DNA from: Frankiaceae bacterium
Lineage (GTDB): Bacteria > Actinomycetota > Actinomycetes > BP-191
Length of the DNA stretch: 64,000 nucleotides
Reading direction: 5' to 3'
NCBI GenBank assembly: GCA_030840645.1
Contig: JAVEEC010000012.1
Location: 42,204 to 106,203, forward strand
Shown here: positions 23,560-31,565 of the stretch, one piece after another
Layout of the letters: the number at the start of each line of letters is the position of its first letter
Numbering within the stretch: the stretch's first letter is position 1
Made by a program: the position numbers and the translations under genes
The notes under the pieces: model-generated
Databases searched by the model: none
What the model saw: the letters and a program-made list of their open reading frames with translations, nothing else
What the model was told of the DNA's origin: nothing

Positions 23560-25665
23560 GTGCGTTTGAAGGCGTCTGAGGCGCGGCTGCTGGATCTGCT
23601 CGCCAAGGGCAGCCAGTTCGTCATCCCGATTTACCAGCGGACGTACTCCTGGACCGACAGCGAGTGCGAGCAACTGTGGTCGGACATCGTGCGCGCGGGC
23701 AACGACGACCAGCTCGACGCGCATTTCGTCGGGTCGATCGTGCACGTCGAGAAGGGCCTGTCGAACCTCGTCTCGCAGGAACCGAACCTCGTCATCGACG
23801 GCCAGCAACGGCTCACGACGACGACGCTGATCCTGGCCGCTCTCGCGCAGGCGCTGGACACCCTTCCGGAAGAGGGACGCGAGCCGCTCGACGGGTTCTC
23901 GCCGAAGAAGATCCGCAACCGCTACCTGGTGAACAGCGACGAGGACGGCGAGAGGTTCCACAAGCTTCTGCTGTCGCAGGGCGACAAGGAGACGCTCAAG
24001 GCGATCGTCCAGCAGGTGGACTCCCCGCCGCAGCCGTCGGAGCGGGTGGCCGCGAACTTCGAGCTCTTCCGGATGAAGCTCGGCGCGCCCGGGCTCGACC
24101 TCTCTGCGGTGTGCCGGGGGCTGGCAAAGCTCACGGTTGTCGACATCCGGCTCGACCGTACGCACGACAACCCGCAACTGATCTTCGAATCCATGAACAG
24201 CACGGGGCGGCGGCTCTCGCAGGCGGACCTGATCCGCAACTACGTCCTCATGGGGCTCAAGCCGTCGGTTCAGGAGGCGATGTACGCGAAGTACTGGCGC
24301 CCCATGGAGGCGGAGTTCGGGCAGGCGGTCTACGAGGAGCAGTTCGACGAGTTCGTCCGTCACTTCCTGACCGTCCTCACCGGTGAGATCCCGCGGCTAG
24401 GTGACATCTACGAGGCGTTCAAGACGTACGCGCGCTCGGTGCAGTCGGAGGGCGAGACGGTCGAGCCGTTGCTGAGCCAGCTTCGCGACTACTCGCGCCG
24501 GTACTGCGCGGTCGCGCTTGGCCATGAGAGAGACCCTCGGCTCGCGGCTACGTTCCGCGACCTGCGGGAGATCAAGGCGGACGTCGTCTACCCGTTCCTG
24601 CTCGAGCTGTACACCGACTACGAGCTCGGGACGCTGATGGCGGCAGAGCTCGGCGACGTCGTTGACCTGACCGCGTCATACCTGTTCCGGCGCGCCGTCT
24701 GCCGCGTGCCCACCAACTCCCTCAACACGACGTTCGCGACGTTCTCGAAGGCGCTACGGAAGGACCGGTACCTCGACAGCGTCAAGGCGCACTTCCTCGG
24801 GATGAAGAGCTACCGCGCCTTCCCGACCGACGACGAGTTCTTCGCGGCGCTGACGTCGTCGGACCTCTACAACTTCAAGCGGCGGACGTACTTCCTTCGC
24901 CACCTCGAGAACTATGGGCGGAAGGAGCACGTCGTGATCGAGGACTACACGATCGAGCACATCCTCCCCCAGAACGAGAACCTCTCCGAAGCGTGGCGCG
25001 CCGCCCTCGGCTCGGACTGGCAGGAGGACCAGGCGAGGTACCTGCACACCCTCGGCAACCTCACGCTCACCGGCTACAACAGCGAGTACAGCGACCACCC
25101 GTTCGTGAAGAAGCGCGACATGGAGGGTGGCTTCAAGGACAGCCCGCTGCGGCTGAACAGGGGGCTCGGTGCGCTGGAGGAGTGGGGCGCGGTGCAGATC
25201 GCGGAACGCGCGGAGCGCCTGGCGAAGCAGGCTCTTGAGATCTGGCCACGGCCGGTGCTGGACGGCGAGACGCTGGCCCAATTCCAGGAGGTGCGGCCGG
25301 AGACCGGGTTCTCGATCGAGGACCATCCGAATCTGCTCCCGCCGGCACGGCGGGCGCTGTTCGAGAGGTTCCGCGGCGAGGTGCTCGCGCTCAATCCGAC
25401 GGTCACCGAGTACTTCCTCAAGCTCTACGTCGCCTACAAGAGCGAGACGAACTTCGTCGATGTCGTCCCCCAGGTCGCGCGGCTGCGGCTGTCGCTCAAC
25501 CTGCCGTTCGAGGCGCTGCACGACGAGCGCCGGCTCGCGTGGGACGTCACCGGCAAGGGCCACTGGGGGAACGGCAACATTGAGGTCGCGCTGGACGAGT
25601 CGAGCGACTTCGCGTACGTGATGGGGCTCGTCAGGCAGGCGTACGAGTTCCAGCTCGGCGAGTAG
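23560..25665 (+). CDS. GmrSD-like DUF262-DUF1524-DUF5655 protein, predicted type IV restriction/anti-phage factor
   Basis: The GTG-started protein has 701 residues. The N-terminal DUF262 domain (about 8-230) has IPIYQRTYSW (22-31) and the nucleotide-binding DGQQRLTTT (80-88). The DUF1524 nuclease domain (about 440-560) has the HNH-like YTIEHILPQ with His467, then LHTLGNLTLTGYN with Asn500 and Asn507. A C-terminal DUF5655-like domain (about 595-700) contains KSETNFVDVVPQ and RLAWDVTGKGHWGNG. GmrS/GmrD-type proteins are NTP-dependent restriction enzymes against modified phage DNA; single-chain fusions are common. It is the sole intact gene between tRNA-Arg and the second att copy. Confidence 0.9.
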   Translation: MRLKASEARLLDLLAKGSQFVIPIYQRTYSWTDSECEQLWSDIVRAGNDDQLDAHFVGSIVHVEKGLSNLVSQEPNLVIDGQQRLTTTTLILAALAQALDTLPEEGREPLDGFSPKKIRNRYLVNSDEDGERFHKLLLSQGDKETLKAIVQQVDSPPQPSERVAANFELFRMKLGAPGLDLSAVCRGLAKLTVVDIRLDRTHDNPQLIFESMNSTGRRLSQADLIRNYVLMGLKPSVQEAMYAKYWRPMEAEFGQAVYEEQFDEFVRHFLTVLTGEIPRLGDIYEAFKTYARSVQSEGETVEPLLSQLRDYSRRYCAVALGHERDPRLAATFRDLREIKADVVYPFLLELYTDYELGTLMAAELGDVVDLTASYLFRRAVCRVPTNSLNTTFATFSKALRKDRYLDSVKAHFLGMKSYRAFPTDDEFFAALTSSDLYNFKRRTYFLRHLENYGRKEHVVIEDYTIEHILPQNENLSEAWRAALGSDWQEDQARYLHTLGNLTLTGYNSEYSDHPFVKKRDMEGGFKDSPLRLNRGLGALEEWGAVQIAERAERLAKQALEIWPRPVLDGETLAQFQEVRPETGFSIEDHPNLLPPARRALFERFRGEVLALNPTVTEYFLKLYVAYKSETNFVDVVPQVARLRLSLNLPFEALHDERRLAWDVTGKGHWGNGNIEVALDESSDFAYVMGLVRQAYEFQLGE

Positions 25666-25990
25666 CCGCGCGTCAGTTAGGGGGCGCAGGCGGGCGCGGG
25701 TCACGTCGACCAGTCGGCGGACTGCCGCGCGGGAGCGGGCGCCGCGGGTTGCTTCGGCGACGAGGTCGCGGACCGCGGCCGTGCATGGACCGCGTGGCGC
25801 GGTTGTAGGCGTCGAGCGGTACGCACGGTCGGACGCTCGCGGTCGAAGGCCACAACCTTCTAACAGAGTTCTAACGAACGGGTCGATCTGGGGGATCATG
25901 GCCCGGCCGGGACGTCACGGACGGACCGCGCGACCGGCACCACTGAGCACGAGGAAGATCAAAGAGACTGCGGGACGCTCTCGGCGACGG
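25666..25990. other. island 3' non-coding segment
   Basis: No convincing gene is present in these 325 bases. On the minus strand, about 25681-25800 reads with strongly GC-rich third positions (AAVRDLVAEATRGARSR and so on) without a plausible start or end, perhaps a decayed gene fragment. A phased TTCTAAC repeat lies at 25858-25875. Open frames crossing the att copy reflect the tRNA sequence. Confidence 0.5.
25858..25875. promoter_or_regulatory. TTCTAAC-N4-TTCTAAC direct repeat
   Basis: Two 7-base units are separated by 4 bases (11-base period), the architecture of PhoP/PhoB-type response-regulator boxes. A related pair, TTCTAAC-N4-TTCGAAC, occurs at 26103-26120, and both include TTCTAACGAAC. 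No adjacent gene start is evident, so the target is unclear. Confidence 0.35.
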
Positions 25991-26075
25991 CTACGGATCA
26001 GAAGGTTGGGGGTTCGAGTCCCTCCGAGCGCGCTCACAACGTCGCAGGTCAGAGGCTTGCACGGCTGTCTGACCT
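25991..26075. repeat. right attachment-site copy (attR): 3' half of tRNA-Arg
   Basis: The copy starts at the anticodon loop and lacks the acceptor 5' strand, D-arm and anticodon 5' stem, so it is not a functional tRNA. It has 46 identical bases, then 20 more after a 4-base gap. Its flank forms an 8-base hairpin (AGGTCAGA at 26047 with TCTGACCT at 26069). Confidence 0.85.
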
Positions 26076-26102
26076 CGGGGTTGGGACCTCCAGAGGCCCG
26101 AC

Positions 26103-26120
26103 TTCTAACGAACTTCGAAC
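26103..26120. promoter_or_regulatory. TTCTAAC-N4-TTCGAAC direct repeat
   Basis: This is a second 11-base-period box about 245 bases from the one inside the island and outside attR. It lies in the gap before the 3' end of the KdpE-like gene; no start codon follows on either strand nearby. Confidence 0.35.
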
Positions 26121-26214
26121 GGAGCTCTCCCGGTCGCGCGGCGTTCCTGACAAGTCGCCGGGCGTCCGTCACCAAGGCGGTCGCCCCCGAGCCGGGCGTC
26201 GTGCGACCGGGGGG

Positions 26215-26922
26215 TCAGCTGGGCAGCACGAACTCCTCGACGCCGACGAGCCGGTATCCGGCACCGACCTCCGTGAGCAGGTGGACGGGGTTCGCCGGCT
26301 CCGCCTCGATGATCCGGCGGAGGTGGCTGACGTAGAGCCGCAACGAGCTGGCCTCGCTGCCGTGCGACGACCCCCACACCGCGTTGATGAGCTGGTGCCG
26401 GGTGAGGAGCTTGCCCGGGTTGGCGAGGAACGCGTCCAGCAGCGCCCACTCCGTGGCCGTGAGCCGGACGGGCTCGCCGTCCCTGGTGACGGTGCGCGTG
26501 GCGAGGTCCACGACCGCGCGGCCCGCACGGACGACAGGCGGCCGCGGCGCTGCAGCGGTCTCGGCGCGGCGGAACAGCGCGCGCAGCCGCGCGAGTAGTT
26601 CGTCGAGGCTGAACGGCTTGATCACGTAGTCGTCGGCGCCGGCGTCGAGGGCCGCGACCTTGTCGGCGTCGCGGTCCAGCGCGGAGAGGATCAACACGGG
26701 GACGACCGAGAAGGTACGGAGCCGGCGGACGACCTCGGGCCCCTGGATGCCGGGCAGCCCCATGTCGAGGACGACCAGGTCGGGCGCTGCCGTCGCGGCG
26801 ATCTCCAACGCGGTCTCGCCGTCCGCCGCGCCCAGGACGCGGTAGCCCTCGCTGGAGAGCCTGGACGTCAGGGCCGAGAGGATGTGCCGCTCGTCGTCGA
26901 CCACGAGGATCGTCGCGTTCAT
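26215..26922 (-). CDS. KdpE-like OmpR-family response regulator
   Basis: The 235-residue protein has a receiver domain with DDE at 9-11, phospho-acceptor Asp53 in LVVLDMGLPG and Lys in VIKPFSLDE. A winged-helix domain contains LTATEWALLDAFLANPGKLLT and ends EVGAGYRLVG, close to KdpE wing sequences (LLTEVGAGYRL). KdpE activates potassium-uptake genes when K+ is scarce. The gene overlaps the kinase by 4 bases. No kdpFABC operon is present in the window; the nearby divergent gene is a KimA-like potassium transporter, a probable target. Confidence 0.92.
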   Translation of the reverse strand: MNATILVVDDERHILSALTSRLSSEGYRVLGAADGETALEIAATAAPDLVVLDMGLPGIQGPEVVRRLRTFSVVPVLILSALDRDADKVAALDAGADDYVIKPFSLDELLARLRALFRRAETAAAPRPPVVRAGRAVVDLATRTVTRDGEPVRLTATEWALLDAFLANPGKLLTRHQLINAVWGSSHGSEASSLRLYVSHLRRIIEAEPANPVHLLTEVGAGYRLVGVEEFVLPS

Positions 26923-28346
26923 CCCGCCTCCACGGCGGGGAGCCGCAGGTCGAACGCCGTCCCCGACTGCATCGGGACGAGGTCGAGCCGGGCATCGTTG
27001 GCGGAGGCGTAGGCGCGGGCGATGGCGAGGCCGAGCCCGGACCCTCTGGACGTGTAGCCCCGGACGAACCGCTCGAACACGGCGTCGGTGTTCTCCGGCG
27101 GGATGCCCGGTCCGCCGTCCGCGACCCGGATCGTGACGTACCGCCCGTCGGCGCGGGCCGTCACAGCGAGCCCGGCCGCCGACGGCGTGTGGACGAGGGT
27201 GTTCTCGACGAGGTTGCCGAGCACCTGGTCGATCTGCGTCGGGTCGACGAGCACTGCCGGCAGGTCGGCGGGGACGCTGACGTCGAGCGTTCGGTCCCCG
27301 AGCCGTGGGCGGATGCGCGTGAGAACGACACCGACGAGCTCGTCCACGGGGACCACCTCGCGGTCGGCCGCCAGCGCGCCGCCTTCGATGCGTCCGAGGT
27401 CGAGAAGGTTGCGGACCATCCGGCCCAGCCGCTCGCCTTCCACGACGATCGACCGGGCGAGCGCCCGGCGTTCGGCTGCCGGCAGCGACGCGTCGTCCAG
27501 CGCGCCCGCGGCGGTCGTCATCGCGGCGAGCGGCGTCCGCAGGTCGTGCGACACCGCCGCCAGGAGTGCGGAGCGCTGCTTGTCGGTCTCCTGGAGCACC
27601 TCGACGTGCCGGCGCTGCCGGTGCTGCTCGACGCGGTCGGCTGCGGCGACGCTGAGCGCCGCGATGGCGTCGAGAAGCGCGCGCTGGCGGTCGTCGACAT
27701 CGTGGCCGGGTGAGGCGAATGCGGCCAGCACCAGGTCGCCGCCCGCCGCGAGCGGGCCACCGGCGAGGGCGGAGGCCTTCCCCGGGTGGTCGACGGCCTC
27801 CCGCAGCGCCGCTTCGTCGCGCGCTCTGAGCACCTCCAGCGCGCCGTCGCGGCGGACAGCGACAGCGACGTGGGCGAGCCCGAGCCTCTGCTCGGCACCG
27901 GCGGCGAGCGCGGCGAGGTCGGCGCCGATCGGCTCGGCGATCATCACGCTGAGGTCGTAGAGCAGCCGGGTGTCCGCCGCCTCCCGCTCGGCGTCCGCGC
28001 GCCGGTGCTCAACCGACGCGAGCATCGCGGACACGACGAGCGCGGTGACCAGGAACCCGCCCAGTACGCCGACGTCTCCCCGTGCGCTCACCGTCAGGGA
28101 GCCGAGCGGCTCGATGAAGTAGAAGTTGAACAGCAGGAACGCCGCGACGCTCGCCGTCGCTCCTGGGCCGACGCCGCCGACTGCCGCCGCGGCGAGCACG
28201 ACGAGCAGGTAGGCGAACGCGACGCTCGTCGCGTTCGGCGGACCGGCGACGCGCAGCAGAGCAGCCGTGAGCAAGGGCGGGCCGACGACGGCGACGACCC
28301 ACCCGGCGGTGCGGCGGCGCGCGAGTCTCACGTCCCCATAGTCCAT
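26919..28346 (-). CDS. KdpD-like histidine kinase lacking the N-terminal KdpD/Usp domains
   Basis: From the ATG at 28346 the protein has 475 residues. Four closely spaced membrane helices (about 14-112) form a DUF4118-type module with LLFNFYFIEPLGSLTV. A GAF-like segment (about 125-240) follows, then H-box AAVSHDLRTPLAAM with His267, N-box QVLGNLVENTLVHTP and G boxes GGPGIP and GSGLGLAI. Full-length KdpD is near 900 residues with an N-terminal ATP-binding sensor and Usp domain; those are absent. This short form must therefore sense differently. It overlaps its regulator and diverges from the potassium-transporter gene. Confidence 0.9.
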   Translation of the reverse strand: MDYGDVRLARRRTAGWVVAVVGPPLLTAALLRVAGPPNATSVAFAYLLVVLAAAAVGGVGPGATASVAAFLLFNFYFIEPLGSLTVSARGDVGVLGGFLVTALVVSAMLASVEHRRADAEREAADTRLLYDLSVMIAEPIGADLAALAAGAEQRLGLAHVAVAVRRDGALEVLRARDEAALREAVDHPGKASALAGGPLAAGGDLVLAAFASPGHDVDDRQRALLDAIAALSVAAADRVEQHRQRRHVEVLQETDKQRSALLAAVSHDLRTPLAAMTTAAGALDDASLPAAERRALARSIVVEGERLGRMVRNLLDLGRIEGGALAADREVVPVDELVGVVLTRIRPRLGDRTLDVSVPADLPAVLVDPTQIDQVLGNLVENTLVHTPSAAGLAVTARADGRYVTIRVADGGPGIPPENTDAVFERFVRGYTSRGSGLGLAIARAYASANDARLDLVPMQSGTAFDLRLPAVEAG

Positions 28347-28390
28347 CGTCGGCGCAGCGTGCCGCACGGTGGCCCCGCATGCCCGCGACG

Positions 28391-28428
28391 TTTGCGGTCT
28401 CTTTGCGTCACCGCGCGCGATCTTTGCG
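28391..28428. promoter_or_regulatory. three TTTGCG repeats with 11- and 21-base spacing
   Basis: TTTGCG occurs at 28391, 28402 and 28423. Intervals of 11 and 21 bases place all three on one face of the helix. They lie 34-71 bases before the transporter GTG and upstream of the divergent kinase gene. This is a candidate operator for the KdpE-like regulator, allowing joint control of transporter and signalling genes. Confidence 0.55.
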
Positions 28429-28461
28429 GGTGCTCTGCACGGCGCGGCGGACCATCGCGCC

Positions 28462-30435
28462 GTGACCGACTTGTTGACGCCGAAGCCGCGCACGGGCATC
28501 GCCAAGCGGCTGCTCGTGGGCCGCCCGATCCACACCGAGGATGCCGGCCACACTCTGCTGCCCAAGCGGCTGGCGCTGCCGGTGTTCTCGAGCGACCCGC
28601 TCTCGTCGGTCGCCTACGCGACGCAGGAGATCCTGCTCGTCCTCAGCCTTGGTGGGCTCGCATACCTGCATCTGACGCCGTACCTCGCCGCCGGCGTCGT
28701 GCTCCTGCTGACCGTGGTGACCATCTCCTACCGCCAGACCGTCCGCGAGTACCCGAGCGGCGGCGGCGCGTACATCGTGGCCCACGAGAACCTCGGTGCT
28801 CCCGCCGGGCTGGTCGCGGCGAGCGCGCTGCTGATCGACTACGTGCTGACCGTCGCCGTGTCGGTCGCGGCGGGCGTCGACGCCATCTCGTCGGCCTACG
28901 AGCCGGCGGCTGCGCACAAGGTCGCGCTGGCGATCGGCTTCGTGGTGTTCATCACGCTGATGAACCTGCGCGGCGTGAAGGAGTCGGGAACGCTGTTCGC
29001 GATCCCGACGTACGGTTTCGTGATCGGCATCTACGCCCTGATCGGCTGGGCGTTCGTCCGCCTCGCCACCGGCGCGACACTCGTCGCGGAGAGCGCCTCG
29101 TGGAAGGTCCACGCCGAGCACACGTTCGCCGGTGTCGCCGTCGGGCTCCTGCTGCTGCGCGCGTTCTCCTCCGGCTGCACCGCGCTCACCGGAGTCGAGG
29201 CGATCTCCAACGGCGTGCCGGCGTTCAAGCCTCCGAAGTCGAAGAACGCGGCGACGACGCTGATGGTGATGGCGTTGTTCTCGATCACCATGTTCATCGG
29301 CATCACCGTGCTCGCTCTCGTCACGGGAGTGCACGTCGCCGAACATGCACGCGACGTCATCCTGCCGAACGGCCAGCCCTTGGCCGACGCCGCGACCTAT
29401 GCACCGCAGAAGACCGTCGTCGCGCAGATCGCGGCCGCGGTCTTCGGCGGCGGGTCGTTCGGGTTCTACTACGTGCAGGCGTTCACCGCCGGCATCCTCA
29501 TCCTCGCCGCGAACACCGCGTACCAGGACTTCCCGCGGCTGGCGTCGATCCTGTCGCACGACAGCTACCTGCCGCGCCAGCTCGCCAATCGCGGCGACCG
29601 CCTCGTCTACAGCAACGGTGTCTTCCTGCTGGCCGGTTTCTCGTGCCTGCTGCTCTGGGTGTTCGACGCGGAGGTCACCCGGCTCATCCAGCTCTACATC
29701 GTCGGCGTCTTCGTGTCCTTCACCCTCAGCCAGGCGGGCATGGTGGTCCACTGGCGGCGCAAGGAAGCCGACGCACCACCGAGCGAACGCGGCACTATCG
29801 CCCGCGGCAAGGCGATCAACGCGTTCGGCGCCTGCTTCACCTTCGTCGTGCTCTGCATCGTGCTCTACAGCAAGTTCTCCCACGGCGCGTACCTCGTCGT
29901 CCTCGCCATGCCGGTGCTCTACGCACTCATGCGCGCCGTGCACGGCCACTACCGAACCGTCGCCGACGAGATTCGCGTAGAGACCGTGCGGCCGGTGCTT
30001 CCCTCACGCAACCACGCCGTCGTCCTCGTCTCGTCGCTGTCCATCCCCACCGTGAGAGCTCTCGACTACGCCCGGTCGATTCGCCCGCACTCGCTCCAAG
30101 CCGTATCCGTCGCGGTCGACCCCGACGCGGCGAACCGGCTAGTCGACGTCTGGGTCCGCAACCGCATCGACATCCCGTTGGTCAGCATCGCCTCGCCCTA
30201 CCGCGACCTCTCCCGGCCGCTGATCGACTACGTACGACGGCTGCGCGGCGACAATGAGAACGACGTCGTCACCGTCGTCATCCCCGAGTTCGTCGTCACC
30301 CGCTGGTGGGAGCAGTTGCTGCATGGCCAGAGCGCGCTCCTGCTCAAGCTCGCCCTCCTCCGTGAGCCCGGCGTCGTCGTCACGAACGTTCCGTGGCACT
30401 TACGCGGGCGACGCCGCGCCAGCAGTCGGTCGTAG
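28462..30435 (+). CDS. KimA-like APC-superfamily potassium transporter
   Basis: The GTG at 28462 gives 657 residues. The N-terminal ALPVFSSDPLSSVAYATQE is the hallmark of KimA (YdaO-type) high-affinity potassium importers. About twelve membrane helices follow (residues 45-500), including REYPSGGGAYIVAHENLG. A C-terminal cytoplasmic domain of about 140 residues (HAVVLVSSLSIPTVRALDYAR) resembles the Usp-like domain of KimA. In Bacillus KimA is a proton-coupled K+ importer regulated by c-di-AMP. The divergent KdpDE-like genes and the TTTGCG repeats between them suggest K+-responsive expression. Substrate assignment is by family resemblance. Confidence 0.88.
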   Translation: MTDLLTPKPRTGIAKRLLVGRPIHTEDAGHTLLPKRLALPVFSSDPLSSVAYATQEILLVLSLGGLAYLHLTPYLAAGVVLLLTVVTISYRQTVREYPSGGGAYIVAHENLGAPAGLVAASALLIDYVLTVAVSVAAGVDAISSAYEPAAAHKVALAIGFVVFITLMNLRGVKESGTLFAIPTYGFVIGIYALIGWAFVRLATGATLVAESASWKVHAEHTFAGVAVGLLLLRAFSSGCTALTGVEAISNGVPAFKPPKSKNAATTLMVMALFSITMFIGITVLALVTGVHVAEHARDVILPNGQPLADAATYAPQKTVVAQIAAAVFGGGSFGFYYVQAFTAGILILAANTAYQDFPRLASILSHDSYLPRQLANRGDRLVYSNGVFLLAGFSCLLLWVFDAEVTRLIQLYIVGVFVSFTLSQAGMVVHWRRKEADAPPSERGTIARGKAINAFGACFTFVVLCIVLYSKFSHGAYLVVLAMPVLYALMRAVHGHYRTVADEIRVETVRPVLPSRNHAVVLVSSLSIPTVRALDYARSIRPHSLQAVSVAVDPDAANRLVDVWVRNRIDIPLVSIASPYRDLSRPLIDYVRRLRGDNENDVVTVVIPEFVVTRWWEQLLHGQSALLLKLALLREPGVVVTNVPWHLRGRRRASSRS

Positions 30436-30795
30436 CCGGGGCGCTCCTCTGTGCTCGCGGCGACCACGGTGCTCGAAGGATCGATGCGTGAGCACGAGTT
30501 CAACTCAGGGGACGTCACGTACCGGACCGAGCAGCTCGTGATGGACGCCGTCATCCCGACATCGCTCCTGGCTAGCCCCATCAACCAAGGTAAGACTCGC
30601 AGCTTGGGCTAACTACACTTGGTATATCGCCATGACCGCAAGCATCCTGATAAAGTTCAACTTCCAGGCTCTGGAGTTGTTACGAGCTGTGGAGGAGCCA
30701 CCGGTGGGTGGGGATTCTGCGTCCCGACGTATGCCCCGTCTACGCGACCCTCAGTGCATTATGGTACTTCGACTACTACGCGTGAGGTTAACTCG
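30436..30795. other. gene-poor stretch, GC falling toward the right
   Basis: No supported gene is present. A 42-codon frame at 30484-30612 (MREHEFNSGDVTYRTEQL) has no ribosome site and no family I know; it may be a remnant. From about 30560 the DNA is markedly less GC-rich than the rest of the window, marking the edge of the foreign-looking patch. Confidence 0.45.
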
Positions 30796-31392
30796 ATGAA
30801 CTGTGCTACTAGTTCGCGGTGGCCTCGGGTTTGGCTGTATGCGATGGCAGCAGTGTTGGTCGCGTCGTGCGGGCATTCTGGTGGCGCTGGGTCGCCGGAA
30901 CCATCGCTGTCCAGTCGTTCGGGTGCTCTCCTAGATCCCAGCTCGGTGCCACCGTATGACTGGCACGTTTTCGACGTCAGTCAGTTCGCGATCGGACTCG
31001 ACAGTACTTGTGGTGGCCCGGCGCTGGCGCCTGTTTCCGACCGCGAGACGGTGGGGCTCGAGCGGAGCCCACATCGGGGAGAGATCTCGGTCATAGTAGA
31101 GTATCGGTTCTCGGTTGGTGGGACCAGAGCGAGCGATGTGGTCCGAGACTACGGCGTCATGGCCGACCATTGCGTTGGCGAGCAGCGGGTATCGCTCAGT
31201 GGTGAGCCAAATATAATTGTTTTCAAGTCGAATGCTACGGACGAAGGTAGTGGACCAGTTGTCGGAGGAACCCAGCCGCAGACTTGGACGATCTTGATTC
31301 CTGGGGCAGACAATATTACGTGGTTGGCAACTGTCGGCGGCGCCGAGGCCGAAATCCGCTCTCTCATCCAATTGGTACGTATGAGGTCCTGA
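30796..31392 (+). CDS. orphan lipoprotein in a low-GC patch
   Basis: From ATG 30796 the 198-residue product has a lipoprotein signal peptide with lipobox LVASC (Cys25) and a short Gly/Ser linker. The mature domain has two further cysteines (DSTCGG and DHCVG) and a likely beta-rich fold (EISVIVEYRFSV, NIIVFKS, QTWTILIPG). I do not recognise the family. Codon use includes AT-ending codons such as ATA, ATT, AAT and TTG, unlike the neighbours, so recent transfer is likely. No strong ribosome site is visible. No neighbouring gene suggests a function. Confidence 0.6.
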   Translation: MNCATSSRWPRVWLYAMAAVLVASCGHSGGAGSPEPSLSSRSGALLDPSSVPPYDWHVFDVSQFAIGLDSTCGGPALAPVSDRETVGLERSPHRGEISVIVEYRFSVGGTRASDVVRDYGVMADHCVGEQRVSLSGEPNIIVFKSNATDEGSGPVVGGTQPQTWTILIPGADNITWLATVGGAEAEIRSLIQLVRMRS

Positions 31393-31394
31393 CG

Positions 31395-31565
31395 GTGCGT
31401 TCGATGATTATGACCGAGTTGGGGCCTGCAGAGACGGACGTGTACGGCGCTGTTGTTCTCGTCAACGTCGCCGACGGCGCGTACCGGATCGCGATGACCG
31501 CCGAGTCGCTCACCTCGGGCGGTTACTGGGAGACCTGCCGGTCGTGCGATGACGGGTCCCGTTGA
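31395..31565 (+). pseudogene. possible small ORF or gene remnant
   Basis: A 56-codon frame follows the lipoprotein by 2 bases. It encodes SMIMTELGPAETDVYGAV, then a short beta-like stretch and two cysteines (ETCRSC). It has no recognisable family or ribosome site. It could be the 3' fragment of a longer gene disrupted when the patch formed. A real small gene is not excluded. Confidence 0.3.

Larger units (their letters stand above)
23425..26036 (+). mobile_element. putative tRNA-Arg-integrated mini-island carrying a GmrSD-like gene
   Basis: The segment is bounded by a perfect 46-base direct repeat (23425-23470 and 25991-26036). The repeat begins at the first base of the tRNA anticodon loop and runs through the 3' end. 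This is the classic footprint of tyrosine-recombinase integration into a tRNA gene: the element restores the tRNA 3' half at the left and leaves the displaced half at the right. The only intact gene inside encodes a predicted anti-phage restriction protein. No integrase or excisionase is visible, so the element is either immobile now or mobilised in trans. Confidence 0.75.

Noticed and set aside
25991-26063. A second tRNA-Arg gene
   Set aside because: Only the anticodon loop to acceptor 3' half is present; the 5' acceptor strand and D-arm are missing, so it is an attachment-site copy.
25781-26335. 184-codon plus-strand frame through the attR region
   Set aside because: Its RRLGVRVPPSAL segment is a translation of tRNA sequence, and it runs into the KdpE-like gene antisense.
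27786-30257. 823-codon plus-strand frame across the KdpD-like and KimA-like genes
   Set aside because: It spans a divergent promoter region and two real genes out of frame; composition is Arg/Pro/Gly-rich with no recognisable domain.
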